Source: Betaproteobacteria bacterium
GTDB taxonomy: Bacteria > Pseudomonadota > Gammaproteobacteria > Burkholderiales > SG8-39
Direction: 5' to 3'
Assembly (NCBI GenBank): GCA_016713125.1
Contig: JADJPT010000023.1
Location: 1 to 64,000, forward strand
DNA: 64,000 nucleotides
Shown here: positions 53,503 through 62,868 of the stretch, in pieces
Layout: each line of letters starts with the position of its first letter
Position numbering within the stretch: position 1 is the first letter of the stretch
The notes under the pieces: model-generated
What the model saw: the letters and a program-made list of their open reading frames with translations, nothing else
What the model was told of the DNA's origin: nothing
The model's database searches: none
Program-made: the position numbers and the translations under genes

Positions 53503-54863
53503 TGAGCACCTCCGCCGACCGCCGTCACGCCCCCGCGGCGCTGCCCGACCGCTACGCCGCCTACGATGAGCGCACGCAACCGCTGGCGCGGATCGCCGGC
53601 TACCGGGAAACCTTCCTGCGCACGCCGGACAACGCGCCTCATGCGCGCCCGGCGACGCTCTCGGACATCACCGGCCCGCTGCATCTGGCGCGCAAGCTCG
53701 ATACCGGGATGAACGACCTGTCGCGCGCGCGCCCGGACTCGCCGCCGGCCATGGGCCAGCTGATCTGGGTCACCGGCCGTCTGCTCGACGAGGACGGCGC
53801 GGCCGTGCGCGACTCGGTGATCGAGGTCTGGCACGCCAACGCCGCCGGCCGCTACAACCACAAGATGGACGCCGGCAGCCCGTTTCCCCTGGATCCCAAT
53901 TTCGTCGGCTCGGGGCGCTGCGTGACCGATCACGAAGGCCGCTACGCCTTCCTGACGATCAAGCCGGGCGCCTATCCGGTGCCGAATCACCCCACGCGCT
54001 GGTGGCGCCCGCCGCACATCCATCTTTCGGTGTTCGGTACCGGATTCATGAGCCGGCTGGTGACGCAGATGTTCTTCCCCGGCGATCCGCTGAACGCCCA
54101 GGACCTGATTCTGCACAGCGTGCCGGATCCGGCAGGCCGCGAGCGCCTGATCTCGCAGGCCATCCCCATGACCGAGCTGCCGCGCGCCGACCTGCTCGGC
54201 TACCGGCACGACATCGTGGTGCGCGGCCACCGCGCCACGCCGACGGAATCTGAGATGACACGCCGCGTGCCCACCCCCAGCCAGACCGTCGGCCCTTTCT
54301 TCCCGGCGCACTTCTTCGGCCCGCACGACAACGACCTGACCCTGATCGACGACCCGGCGCGGCGCGCGCAGGGACCGCGGATCCATCTCGGCGGGCACAT
54401 CTACGAGGCGCAGCGGGTGCCGCGCTGGAACTGCATCGTCGAGATCTGGCAGGCCGATGCCGGCGGCTGCTTCGCGCACCCCTGCGACCCGCGCCACGCG
54501 CAGGCCGATCCGCACTTCATGGGCTGGGGTCGGCGCGCCTCGGATGACGACGGCTGGTACGACTTTTCTAGCGTCAAGCCCGGCGGCTACGCAGACCCGC
54601 TCACCGGCCTGCGGCGCGCCCCGCACATCAACGTGTCGATCATGGGCTCGGGCCTGATGCGCAGGCTGGTGACCGCCTTCTTCTTCCCGGGCGAGCCCGA
54701 CAACGCGACCGACCCGGTGCTGAACGCGATCCCCGACCCGCTACTGCGCGAGCGCCTGATCCTGAAGCCGGCGCGGCACCCGTGCGCAGCGCAGGACGCC
54801 GAAAGCTACCTGCTCGACATCGTGCTGCAGGGCGAGGGCGAAACGCCCTTCTTCGTCGAGTAG
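53502..54863 (+). CDS. pcaHG: Protocatechuate 3,4-dioxygenase, beta and alpha subunits in one frame
   Basis: A 453-residue frame covering the whole of PcaH (beta) and PcaG (alpha), which cleave protocatechuate to 3-carboxy-cis,cis-muconate. Residues 1 to about 250 are PcaH, with the iron ligands Tyr in GRYNHKMD, Tyr in PGAYPV and two His in PPHIHLS. From MTRRVPTPSQTVGPFF (about 252) it is PcaG, which has HINVSI and lacks the ligands, as expected. Normally these are separate genes. The junction ATPTESEMTRR sits where a TGA occurs one frame over, so one lost base could have removed a stop. It uses the PobA product made elsewhere in the window. Confidence 0.88.
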   Translation: MSTSADRRHAPAALPDRYAAYDERTQPLARIAGYRETFLRTPDNAPHARPATLSDITGPLHLARKLDTGMNDLSRARPDSPPAMGQLIWVTGRLLDEDGAAVRDSVIEVWHANAAGRYNHKMDAGSPFPLDPNFVGSGRCVTDHEGRYAFLTIKPGAYPVPNHPTRWWRPPHIHLSVFGTGFMSRLVTQMFFPGDPLNAQDLILHSVPDPAGRERLISQAIPMTELPRADLLGYRHDIVVRGHRATPTESEMTRRVPTPSQTVGPFFPAHFFGPHDNDLTLIDDPARRAQGPRIHLGGHIYEAQRVPRWNCIVEIWQADAGGCFAHPCDPRHAQADPHFMGWGRRASDDDGWYDFSSVKPGGYADPLTGLRRAPHINVSIMGSGLMRRLVTAFFFPGEPDNATDPVLNAIPDPLLRERLILKPARHPCAAQDAESYLLDIVLQGEGETPFFVE

Positions 54864-54953
54864 AAAACGTCCCGCGGTACGCGGGTCGGCACGCGCGGCC
54901 CCGGGCGGGCGGCGCCTTGCACGCCGTCCGCCCGCCGCAACCCGGACTGGCGG

Positions 54954-56439
54954 TTACTTGAAGCCGTATTCCTTCCAGCGCTTCTCGACCAGCGCGCGGT
55001 CCTGCGGGCGCGGCTCGACCGTCGGCGGGAAGCGCTCGTTGTTCCACTCCGGCCTGCGCTTGAAGTGCCAGTTGCGCGTGCAGTCGAACAGCACGCGCGT
55101 CCAGGTGCCGGCACCGAGCTGATTCACGTCGCGCTCTTCCAGCGGGGTCGAGGGATCCAGCGCATGGCCCAGCAGGCCGGGGAACTGCACGATGCCCTCG
55201 GTCGAGGCGTTCATGCGGTAGGCCAGCGCCCAGTCGATCTGCTGGTAGTCGGTGACGTCGATGTCGTCCTCGAACACGAACACGTGCTTGTAACGCCCCT
55301 GCCCGGCGCCCGCGCCCCACAGCGCCGCAGCGACCTGCTTGGGCTGCGCCTGGTAGGTCTTGCGGATCTTGATGTAGACGTTGATGCCGCAGGTGATCGG
55401 GTCGCAGTACACGTCCACCACGCCCGGCACGCCGGCGGCCGACAGGATGTTCCAGGCGATGCCAGCGCGCTGCGCGGAGGAGATCACCGCGTTCTCGGAG
55501 AACGAGCCCGGCATGTTGCCCTCCTGGGTGCCGCGCAGGATGGGGTCGTCGCGATGCATGATGCAGCTGACCTCGATGGTCGGCCGCGGCGTGGGCAGGT
55601 CGGAAACGTAGCCGGTGAACTCGGCAAACGGGCCCTCGATCTCGAATTTTGACTCGTCCGGATCGATGAAGCCTTCGATCACCATCTCGCAACTGGCCGG
55701 GACCTCGAGTTCGACGGTCTCGCACTTGACCATCTGCACCGGTTCGCCACGGTAGGCGCCGAGCACCGGCGAACTCCGAGACGCCGGCCGGCAGCGGGCT
55801 GCCGCCGAGGAAGCCCATGATCGGATCCCAGCCGATCACGCAGGCCACCGGCATCTTCTCGCCGCGGTCGGCGTACTTGGCGAAGTGCTGGCCCCAGTGC
55901 TGTCCGCCCTTGATCAGCAGCGTGGGGATCGAATTCTTCCTGCCCACCATGCCGCGGTAGATGCCGGCGTTCTGCACGCCGGTGTCCGGGTCCTTGGTGA
56001 CCACGCAGGCGTAGGTGTTGATGTAGCGCCCGCCTTCAAGGTAATGCCACTTGGGCACCGGAAACTCGAACAGGTCGATGTCCTTGCCCTTGACGATGTT
56101 CTGCCGCACCGGACCATCCTTCACCAGCACGGGTTCGATCTGCTCGCGGTTCTTCTTCATCACGTGCTGCACGATCTGGCCGTTGGTCGCGTCCTTGGGG
56201 AAGCCCAGCGCCAGGTTGAGGCGCTCGCGCGTGCCGATGCCGCCGCAGAACACGCGCCGACCGCGCGTCTTCTCGTGGCCCTTGATGTTCTCGAACAGCA
56301 GGGCCGGGCCCTGCTTCTCCAGGACGCGGCGCGAGATGGTGCCGATCTCGCAGTCCCAGTCCACCGAGGCGGTGATGCGATGCAGCTCGCCCTCGCGCTC
56401 CAGCAGTTCGATCCATTGCCTCAAGTCGATGCAGCCCAT
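54954..56439 (-). CDS. UbiD family decarboxylase, frameshifted
   Basis: A prenylated-FMN-dependent decarboxylase/carboxylase of about 494 residues (MGCIDLRQWIELLEREGEL, PVPKWHYLEGGRYINTYA, VIGWDPIMGFLGG, then PVQMVKCETVELEVPASCEM and DIDVTDYQQIDWALAYRM). The frame breaks near 55771; removing one surplus G gives VSEFAVLGAYRGEPVQM. ATG 56439 follows CCGGAGAATCGC. It is convergent with pcaHG, so it may decarboxylate a hydroxybenzoate-type acid, but the UbiX prenyltransferase is not in the window and the direct substrate is unknown. Confidence 0.88.
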
Positions 56440-56640
56440 GCGATTCTCCGGAAATTGCACAATCGTGCGACGGTACAGAGCGCGCCGCCGGGGTGTCAAC
56501 CGGGCCGGCTGCGTGCAGCGAACCATTCGCAGCTTATGCAAACTTGGTATAGGGGCGGCGAATTCCGGCGTTTGCGCCGCGCCTTCGTACGCTTCCTGCT
56601 TATGCCAGGGCATCCCCACCACCCTGGCCGGAGGCCGTCA

Positions 56641-57680
56641 ATGAAGAAAATCCTTCCCATGCTGCTCGCCGCACTATCGGTGTGCGCCGCGATGCCCGCC
56701 GCACAAGCGCAGAGCTATCCCGCACGCTCCGTGCGCGTGCTGATCCCCTACCCGCCCGGCGGCACCGCCGACCTGTTGGCGCGCCTGCTGGGCGCCAGAC
56801 TCGCCGAGACCCTCGGCCAGCCCTTCGTGATCGAGAACCGCGCCGGGGCCGGCGGCAACCCTGGCCGCCGAAGCCGCGGCACGCGCCACGCCGGACGGCT
56901 ACACGCTGCTGATGGCGAACGCCCCGGTGCTGGCCGTGAACCCCAGCCTGTACGCAAAGCTGCCTTTCGATCCGGTCAGGATTTCGCCCCGGTCAGCCTG
57001 GTCGCCAACGTGCCGCTGCTGCTGCTGGTGAATCCCGCCTTCCCGGCCAGGTCGGCCGCCGACATCATCGCCGCCGCCAGGGCGCAGCCCGGCAAGGTCA
57101 ACTACGCTTCGGCCGACGGCGGCAGCACCACCTACCTGGCTACCGAGTTGTTCAAGTCCATGGCCGGCGTGCAGTTGCAGGCCATCCCGTACAAAGGCAG
57201 CGGTCCGGCCCTGTCGGCACTGGTGTCCGGCGAAGTGCCGATCATGTTCGAACTGTTTCCCAGCGCACTGGGACATGTCAGAGGCGGCCCGCGTGCGCGC
57301 CTGGCGGTGACCAGTCCGGCCCGTTCCCCGCTGATGCCCGAACTGCCCACCGTGGCGGAGACCGGGCTGCCCGGCTACGAGATCGCCTCCTGGTTCGGCA
57401 TCGTCGCCCCGGCCGGCACGCCGCGCGAGGCGGTCACGCGCCTGAACGCTGAAATCGTAAGGCTGATCGCCTCGCCCGAGATGCGCGAACGCCTGGCCAC
57501 CCCTGGGCGCCGAGCCGCGCAGCAGTTCGCCAGGAGCAGTTCGCGCAACTGATTCCCACCGAGATCCGCAAGTGGGCGCAGGTCATCAAGGACTCCGGCG
57601 CCAAGGTCGAGCAGACCGCCGGAGCGGCCGGTGTTTCGCGGCTCGCTGCGAAACGCCGGCCGCGATCTGGACGGATTTGA
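56641..57680 (+). CDS. Bug-family tripartite tricarboxylate transporter receptor, four indels
   Basis: A Bug receptor with a signal peptide (MKKILPMLLAALSVCAAM to AQAQ) and the family blocks VRVLIPYPPGGTADLLAR, IPYKGSGPALSALVSGE and SWFGIVAPAGTP. Four single-base changes disturb it: a surplus C near 56860, a lost G near 56975, a surplus C near 57503 and a surplus G near 57534. Corrected, the middle reads NLAAEAAARATPDGYTLLM and the C-terminus reads SPEQFAQLIPTEIRKWAQ, running to TGA 57678-57680. The tail is about 20 residues longer than usual. ATG 56641 follows GCCGGAGG. It is divergent from the UbiD gene. Confidence 0.8.
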
Positions 57681-57690
57681 CCTGGATCAG
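57677..57690 (+). promoter_or_regulatory. FNR/ANR-type box upstream of the universal stress gene
   Basis: TTGAC-CTGG-ATCAG matches the FNR consensus TTGAT-N4-ATCAA at eight of ten positions. Its centre is about 60 bases before the stress-protein ATG. A TAGCCT -10-like element at 57712-57717 puts the box near -41, the class II activation position. This suggests induction under low oxygen. Confidence 0.6.
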
Positions 57691-57743
57691 AAATCCGCCC
57701 GACCGCTTGCGTAGCCTGTGCACATACCCACAGGAGATTCGCC

Positions 57744-58187
57744 ATGGCCATGTTCAAGCACATCCTCATCCCCACCGACGGTTCGGAAATCGCCGCCAAG
57801 GCGATCGCCGCCGGCATCGCCTTTGCCAAGGAGAACGGCGCCAGGGTGACCGGCTATTACGCGCTGGAAGAAATGAACATGCACCATGTCGGCTCGCACA
57901 TCACCAAGGAACTGTCGGTCGAGCTGGACAAGCGCGCGCAGGAAGTCGCGGAAAACCATGTCGCGGAAATCGCCCGGGCCGCACAGGCCGCCGGCGTGCC
58001 GTTCGAATCGATCGTCAGCAAGACGGTGCAACCCTACGAAGGCATCATCGAAGCCGCCAAGCGCTGCGGCGCCGACATCATCTTCATGTCCTCGCACGGT
58101 CGTCGCGGCCTTTCCGGGCTGCTGATCGGCAGCGTGACGCAGCGCGTGCTGAGCCATTCCACGATCCCGGTACTGGTCTTCCGCTGA
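57744..58187 (+). CDS. Universal stress protein (UspA family)
   Basis: A 147-residue single-domain UspA protein. The N-terminal strand MFKHILIPTDGSEIAAKAI and the ATP-binding loop SSHGRRGLSGLLIGSVTQRV (G-2x-G-9x-G-S/T pattern) are intact, so it should bind ATP. ATG 57744 follows an ACAGGAGATTCGCC site. An FNR-like box upstream suggests oxygen-dependent expression, as in many betaproteobacterial Usp genes. Confidence 0.93.
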   Translation: MAMFKHILIPTDGSEIAAKAIAAGIAFAKENGARVTGYYALEEMNMHHVGSHITKELSVELDKRAQEVAENHVAEIARAAQAAGVPFESIVSKTVQPYEGIIEAAKRCGADIIFMSSHGRRGLSGLLIGSVTQRVLSHSTIPVLVFR

Positions 58188-58245
58188 GGAAGGCCGGCAG
58201 GACGCCGGTCCCCGACCCCGACCGGCGCCCGTCCCCGGGACCACA

Positions 58246-58260
58246 GCCCGCACGGCGGGC
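58246..58260 (+). terminator. Hairpin after the universal stress gene
   Basis: GCCCGC-ACG-GCGGGC is a perfect six-base stem with a three-base loop, 58 bases after the stress-protein stop. No T run follows, so termination is only suggested. Confidence 0.35.
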
Positions 58261-58314
58261 CGCAAGCCTGCGTTACCATCGCATTCCCCAATCCAGGAAC
58301 GCGACGGTTAGCCC

Positions 58315-59290
58315 ATGGCCTTGCCCGCACTGCTGAAGGACTGCCTCACCCTGCCGGTCATCGGCTCCCCGCTGTTCATCGTCTCCAATCCCGACCTGGT
58401 GCTGGCCCAGTGCAAGGCCGGCATCGTCGGCTCGTTCCCGGCGCTCAATGCCCGGCCCGCCGACCAGCTCGAGGTATGGCTGGAGCGCATCACGCGCGAA
58501 CTGGCCGATCACAAGGCCGCGCACCCCGGCGCCAAGGTCGCGCCCTACGCGGTCAACCAGATCGTGCATGCGTCCAACGACCGCCTGCAGCACGACCTCG
58601 ACGTCTGCGCGAAGTTCAAGGTGCCCATCGTCATCACCAGCCTGCGCGCGCCCGACGAGGCCATCGCCGCGGTGCACGCCTGGGGCGGGCTGGTGTTCCA
58701 CGACGTGATCAGCGTGCGCCACGCCCACAAGGCGCTGGAAGCCGGCGTCGACGGACTGATCCTGGTCTGCACCGGCGCCGGTGGTCACGCCGGCGGCCTC
58801 TCGCCGTTCGCGCTGGTGTCCGAAGTGCGCCGCTTCTACGACGGCCCGGTGATCCTGTCCGGCGCGATCACGCGCGGCGAGCACATCCTTGCCGCCCAGG
58901 CCATGGGCGCCGACCTCGCCTACATGGGCACGCGCTTCATCGCCACGCCCGAAGCCAACGCCGTCGACGCCTACAAGCAGATGATCGTCGCCTCCGGCGC
59001 CAAGGACATCGTGCATACCAACCTGTTCTCCGGTGTGCATGGAAACTACCTGCGCGGCAGCATCGAACGCGCCGGGCTGGATCCGGACAACCTGCCCACC
59101 GCCGACAAGAGCAAGATGGCCTACGGCTCCGGCAGCAGCGCGCGCCAGAAGGTATGGAAGGACATCTGGGGCGCGGGCCAGGGCGTGGGCAGCATCGACG
59201 CCGTGCAGCCGGCCGCCGAAGTGGTGGCGGAACTGCAGCGCGGCTACGCCGCCGCCCGGGCGCGGCTGCAAGGCATCGCATTCTGGTTAG
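58315..59290 (+). CDS. Nitronate monooxygenase-like FMN protein
   Basis: A TIM-barrel FMN protein of about 324 residues of the nitronate monooxygenase/2-nitropropane dioxygenase family (LPVIGSPLFIVSNPDLVLAQ, GGLVFHDVISVRHAHKALEA, CTGAGGHAGGLSPFA with the catalytic-type His, GADLAYMGTRFIATPEA). ATG 58315 opens a normal N-terminus. The frame then runs past the expected end into the next gene. One surplus T near 59286 would give LQGIAFW and a TAG at 59288-59290, which I take as the real end, 24 bases before the SDR start. Confidence 0.85.
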
Positions 59291-59314
59291 ATCGGCAGAC
59301 CGGGAGAGGCGCGC

Positions 59315-60041
59315 ATGAGCGGCAGGAGAGTGATCCTGGTGGTCGGCGCCGGCGACGCCACCGGCGGCGCGATCGCGCGCCGCTTCGCGCGCGAGGGCTA
59401 CGTGGCCTGCGTGACGCGGCGCAGCGCCGAAAAGCTCGAACCCCTGCTCGCGCGCATCCGCGCCGAGGGCGGCGAAGCGCACGGCTACGCCTCGGACGCG
59501 CGCAGGGAGGACGAGGTCGAAGCTCTTTGCGCAGATCGAAACCGAGGTCGGGCCGCTGGAGGTCGTGGTGTTCAACGTCGGCGGCAACGTGCGTTTCCCG
59601 ATTCGCGAGACCACCGCACGCGTCTACACCAAGGTCTGGGAGATGGCGGCGCTGGCCGGCTTCCTGGCCGGTCGCGAGGCGGCCAGGGTGATGGTGCCGC
59701 GCGGCCGCGGCACCATCCTGTTCACCGGCGCCTCGGCCAGCCTGCGCGGCAAACCGGGCTTCGCCGCCTTCTCGGGGGCCAAGCATGCGCTGCGCGCGCT
59801 GGCGCAGAGCATGGCCCGGGAACTGGGTCCGTCGGGCATACACGTGGCGCACGTGGTGATCGACGGCGGCATCGACACCGAATTCATGCGGGAAGCCATG
59901 CCGGATCGCTACAAGCTCAAGGACCGCGACGGCATCCTGAATCCCGAGGCGATCGCCGAGAACTACTGGAACCTGCATTGCCAGCAGCGCAGCGCCTGGA
60001 CCCACGAACTCGACCTGCGGCCCTGGATCGAGCCCTGGTAG
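59315..60041 (+). CDS. Short-chain dehydrogenase/reductase family protein, frameshifted
   Basis: An SDR-fold protein of about 241 residues: the cofactor motif VVGAGDATGGAIAR in place of TGxxxGIG, FNVGGNVRF for the NNAG block, the Ser in FTGASASLRG, and Lys in FSGAKHALRALAQ. The usual catalytic Tyr of YxxxK is Phe here, so a classical oxidoreductase reaction is doubtful. I believe other members of this branch share that change. One surplus A near 59519 breaks the frame; correcting it gives VELFAQIETEVGP. ATG 59315 follows GGGAGAGGCGCGC. It is probably co-transcribed with the nitronate monooxygenase-like gene. Confidence 0.82.
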
Positions 60042-60207
60042 GCACACCCCGGCGCCGGCCGGCGTATGTGTCATACCGTACAGATGCGGCAAACACGCGC
60101 GTGCAGACTCCTCGCACGCGGGGCCGACATGCCGCGGCCTTACCCCTCTACCCAACCGCAACACGCCGGTTCGATGCGATCCACTGGCGATCCACAGTGG
60201 ACGACAC

Positions 60208-62868
60208 ATGCCAAAGGTTGTTGCAATGGACGGTAGCGGCGACAAGCACGGCAATGCCGCCGGCATCGTCGAATCCCGACGCCAGGAGTCGCTGCTAAAG
60301 ACCGGTGCGCTGCAGAGCGCGATCTTCAACAGCGCCAACTTCTCCAGCATCGCCACCGACGAAAAGGGCGTCATCCAGATCTTCAACGTCGGCGCCGAAC
60401 GCATGCTCGGCTACGCAGCCGCCGAGGTGATGAACAAGATCACCCCGGCCGACATCTCCGATCCGAACGAACTGGTGACGCGGGCCGCGGCCCTCAGCCT
60501 GGAGCTGGACACGCCGATCACACCGGGCTTTGAAGCCCTGGTATTCAAGGCCTCGCGCGGCATCGAGGACATCTACGAGCTGACGTACATACGCAAGGAC
60601 GGCAGCCGCTTCCCGGCCGTAGTCTCGGTCACCGCGCTGCGCGACGACCGCGACGCCATCATCGGCTATCTGCTGATCGGCACCGACAACACCGCTCGCA
60701 AGGAGGCCGAAGAGGCCCTGCTCAAGGCCGGCGCCTTGCAGAGCGCGATCTTCAACAGCGCCAACTTCTCCAGCATCGCCACCGACGCCAAGGGCGTGAT
60801 CCAGATCTTCAACGTCGGCGCAGAGCGCATGCTCGGCTACGCGGCCGCCGACGTGATGAACAAGATCACCCCGGCCGACATCTCCGACCCGCAGGAAGTG
60901 ATCGCGCGCGCGCAGGCGCTCAGCGTGGAACTCGGCACCCCGATCACCCCCGGCTTCGAGGCCCTGGTGTTCAAGGCCTCGCGCGGCATCGAGGACATCT
61001 ACGAGCTGACCTACATCCGCAAGGACGGCAGCCGCTTCCCCGCGGTCGTCTCGGTCACCGCGCTGCGCGACGCGCAGGGCGCCATCATCGGCTACCTGCT
61101 GATCGGCACCGACAACACCGCGCGCAAGCAGGCAGAAGAAGCGCTGCTCAAGGCCGGCGCCTTGCAGAGCGCGATCTTCAACAGCGCCAACTTCTCGAGC
61201 ATCGCCACCGACGCCAAGGGCGTCATCCAGATCTTCAACGTCGGCGCCGAGCGCATGCTCGGCTACGCCGCCGCCGAGGTGATGAACAAGATCACGCCGG
61301 CCGACATCTCCGATCCGCAGGAGGTGATCGCCCGCGCCGAGGCGCTGAGCCTGGAGCTGGGCACGCCGATCACGCCGGGCTTCGAGGCGCTGGTGTTCAA
61401 GGCCTCGCGCGGCATCGAGGACATCTACGAGCTGACCTACATCCGCAAGGACGGCAGCCGCTTCCCGGCCGTGGTCTCGGTCACCGCGCTGCGCGACGCC
61501 CAGGACGCCATCATCGGCTACCTGCTGATCGGCACCGACAACACCGCGCGCAAGCAGGTCGAGGAGGAGCGAAAGAAGCTCGACCAGCGGCTGCGCGACC
61601 AGCAGTTCTACACGCGCTCGCTGATCGAATCGAACATCGACGCGCTGATGACCACCGATCCGTCAGGGATCATCACCGACGTCAACAAGCAGATGGAGGC
61701 GCTCACCGGCTGCACGCGCGACGAGCTGATCGGCGCGCCGTTCAAGAGCTACTTCACCGATCCGCAGCGGGCCGAGGCGGCCATCAAGCTGGTGCTGAGC
61801 GAGAAGAAGGTCACCAACTACGAGCTCACCGCGCGCACACGCGACGGCAAGGAGACCGTGGTGTCCTACAACGCCACCACCTTCTACGACAGGGACCGGA
61901 CGCTGCAGGGCGTGTTCGCCGCCGCGCGCGACGTGACCGAACGCAAGCGCCTGGACCAGGTGCTGCAGGAGAAGAACGTCGAACTGGAGGCGGCCAAGTC
62001 GCTGGCCGAGAAGGCCAACCTGGCCAAATCCGAATTCCTCTCCAGCATGAGCCACGAACTGCGCAGCCCGCTCAACGCCATCCTCGGCTTCGCCCAGCTG
62101 ATGGAGTGTACAACGTGCCCAAGGGCAGTGTCGAGGTGCGCTGCGCGAGCGGCGAGCCCGGCCGCCTGCGCGTCAGCATCGCCGACACCGGCGAGGGCCT
62201 GTCGGCGGAGCAGATCGGGCAGCTGTTCCAGCCCTTCAACCGCCTCGGCCAGGAAGCTGGCGGCGAGGAGGGCACCGGCATCGGCCTGGTGGTGGCCAAA
62301 CGGCTGGTCGAACTCATGGGCGGCGAGATCGGCGTGGACAGCGTCGTCGGTCTGGGCAGCGTGTTCTGGTTCGAGCTGCCTTCGGGCCGCGCCCGCCCGG
62401 ACGCACTGGCCGGCGACGCCCTGCCGCCGGATTGCACCCCTCGCCCCCCGTCCGGGCCAGCATTCCCTGCTCTATGTCGAAGACAATCCGGCGAACCTCA
62501 GGCTGGTCGAGCAGATCATCGCCCGCCATCCGGATATCCGCCTGCTGAGCGCCGTGAACGGAAGCCTGGGCGTGCAAATGGCGCTCAAGCACCTGCCCGA
62601 CGTGATCCTGCTCGATATCAACCTGCCCGGCATCAGCGGGCATCGAGGCCCTGGAGGTCCTGCGCACGACCGGCGACCGCGCGCATCCCCATCGTCGCCA
62701 TCAGCGCCAACGCCATGCCCCACGACATCGAAAAGGCCTGAGGCCGGCTTCTTCCGCTACCTCACCAAGCCCATCAAGGTCGCCAGTTCATGGCGGCGCT
62801 GGACGCTGGCCCTCGTCGTCGCCGCCAAGCCGCTAGCCCGGCGTCCGCCCGGGAGCCATGCAGCATGA
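60208..62868 (+). CDS. Multi-PAS hybrid histidine kinase, internally deleted and frameshifted
   Basis: A cytoplasmic sensor with three near-identical PAS domains (about residues 29-454), a fourth PAS (about 470-585), a coiled linker and HisKA (SSMSHELRSPLNAILGFAQL). Immediately after the H-box the sequence jumps to YNVPKGSVEVRC and the G boxes (DTGEGLS, GTGIGLVVAKRLVELMGGE) in another frame. About 90-100 residues, with the second HisKA helix and the N-box, are missing. A receiver follows (LLYVEDNPANLRL, DVILLDINLPG) with more frame breaks near 62460, 62640, 62690 and 62735. As written the protein cannot be a working kinase. The TGA at 62866-62868 overlaps the next start by ATGA. Confidence 0.8.
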   Translation: MPKVVAMDGSGDKHGNAAGIVESRRQESLLKTGALQSAIFNSANFSSIATDEKGVIQIFNVGAERMLGYAAAEVMNKITPADISDPNELVTRAAALSLELDTPITPGFEALVFKASRGIEDIYELTYIRKDGSRFPAVVSVTALRDDRDAIIGYLLIGTDNTARKEAEEALLKAGALQSAIFNSANFSSIATDAKGVIQIFNVGAERMLGYAAADVMNKITPADISDPQEVIARAQALSVELGTPITPGFEALVFKASRGIEDIYELTYIRKDGSRFPAVVSVTALRDAQGAIIGYLLIGTDNTARKQAEEALLKAGALQSAIFNSANFSSIATDAKGVIQIFNVGAERMLGYAAAEVMNKITPADISDPQEVIARAEALSLELGTPITPGFEALVFKASRGIEDIYELTYIRKDGSRFPAVVSVTALRDAQDAIIGYLLIGTDNTARKQVEEERKKLDQRLRDQQFYTRSLIESNIDALMTTDPSGIITDVNKQMEALTGCTRDELIGAPFKSYFTDPQRAEAAIKLVLSEKKVTNYELTARTRDGKETVVSYNATTFYDRDRTLQGVFAAARDVTERKRLDQVLQEKNVELEAAKSLAEKANLAKSEFLSSMSHELRSPLNAILGFAQLMECTTCPRAVSRCAARAASPAACASASPTPARACRRSRSGSCSSPSTASARKLAARRAPASAWWWPNGWSNSWAARSAWTASSVWAACSGSSCLRAAPARTHWPATPCRRIAPLAPRPGQHSLLYVEDNPANLRLVEQIIARHPDIRLLSAVNGSLGVQMALKHLPDVILLDINLPGISGHRGPGGPAHDRRPRASPSSPSAPTPCPTTSKRPEAGFFRYLTKPIKVASSWRRWTLALVVAAKPLARRPPGSHAA
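60292..61569 (+). repeat. Three tandem 426-bp PAS repeats
   Basis: Exact-length units start at 60292, 60718 and 61144, each encoding 142 residues beginning LLKxGALQSAIFNSANFSSI and ending NTARK(E/Q)(A/V)EE. The units differ at only a few residues, and most nucleotide differences are silent. This points to recent duplication or ongoing gene conversion. Confidence 0.93.

Noticed and set aside
60292..61569. CRISPR array or other short-repeat locus
   Set aside because: The repeats are 426 bp, in frame and encode PAS domains; there are no short repeats with spacers anywhere in the window.
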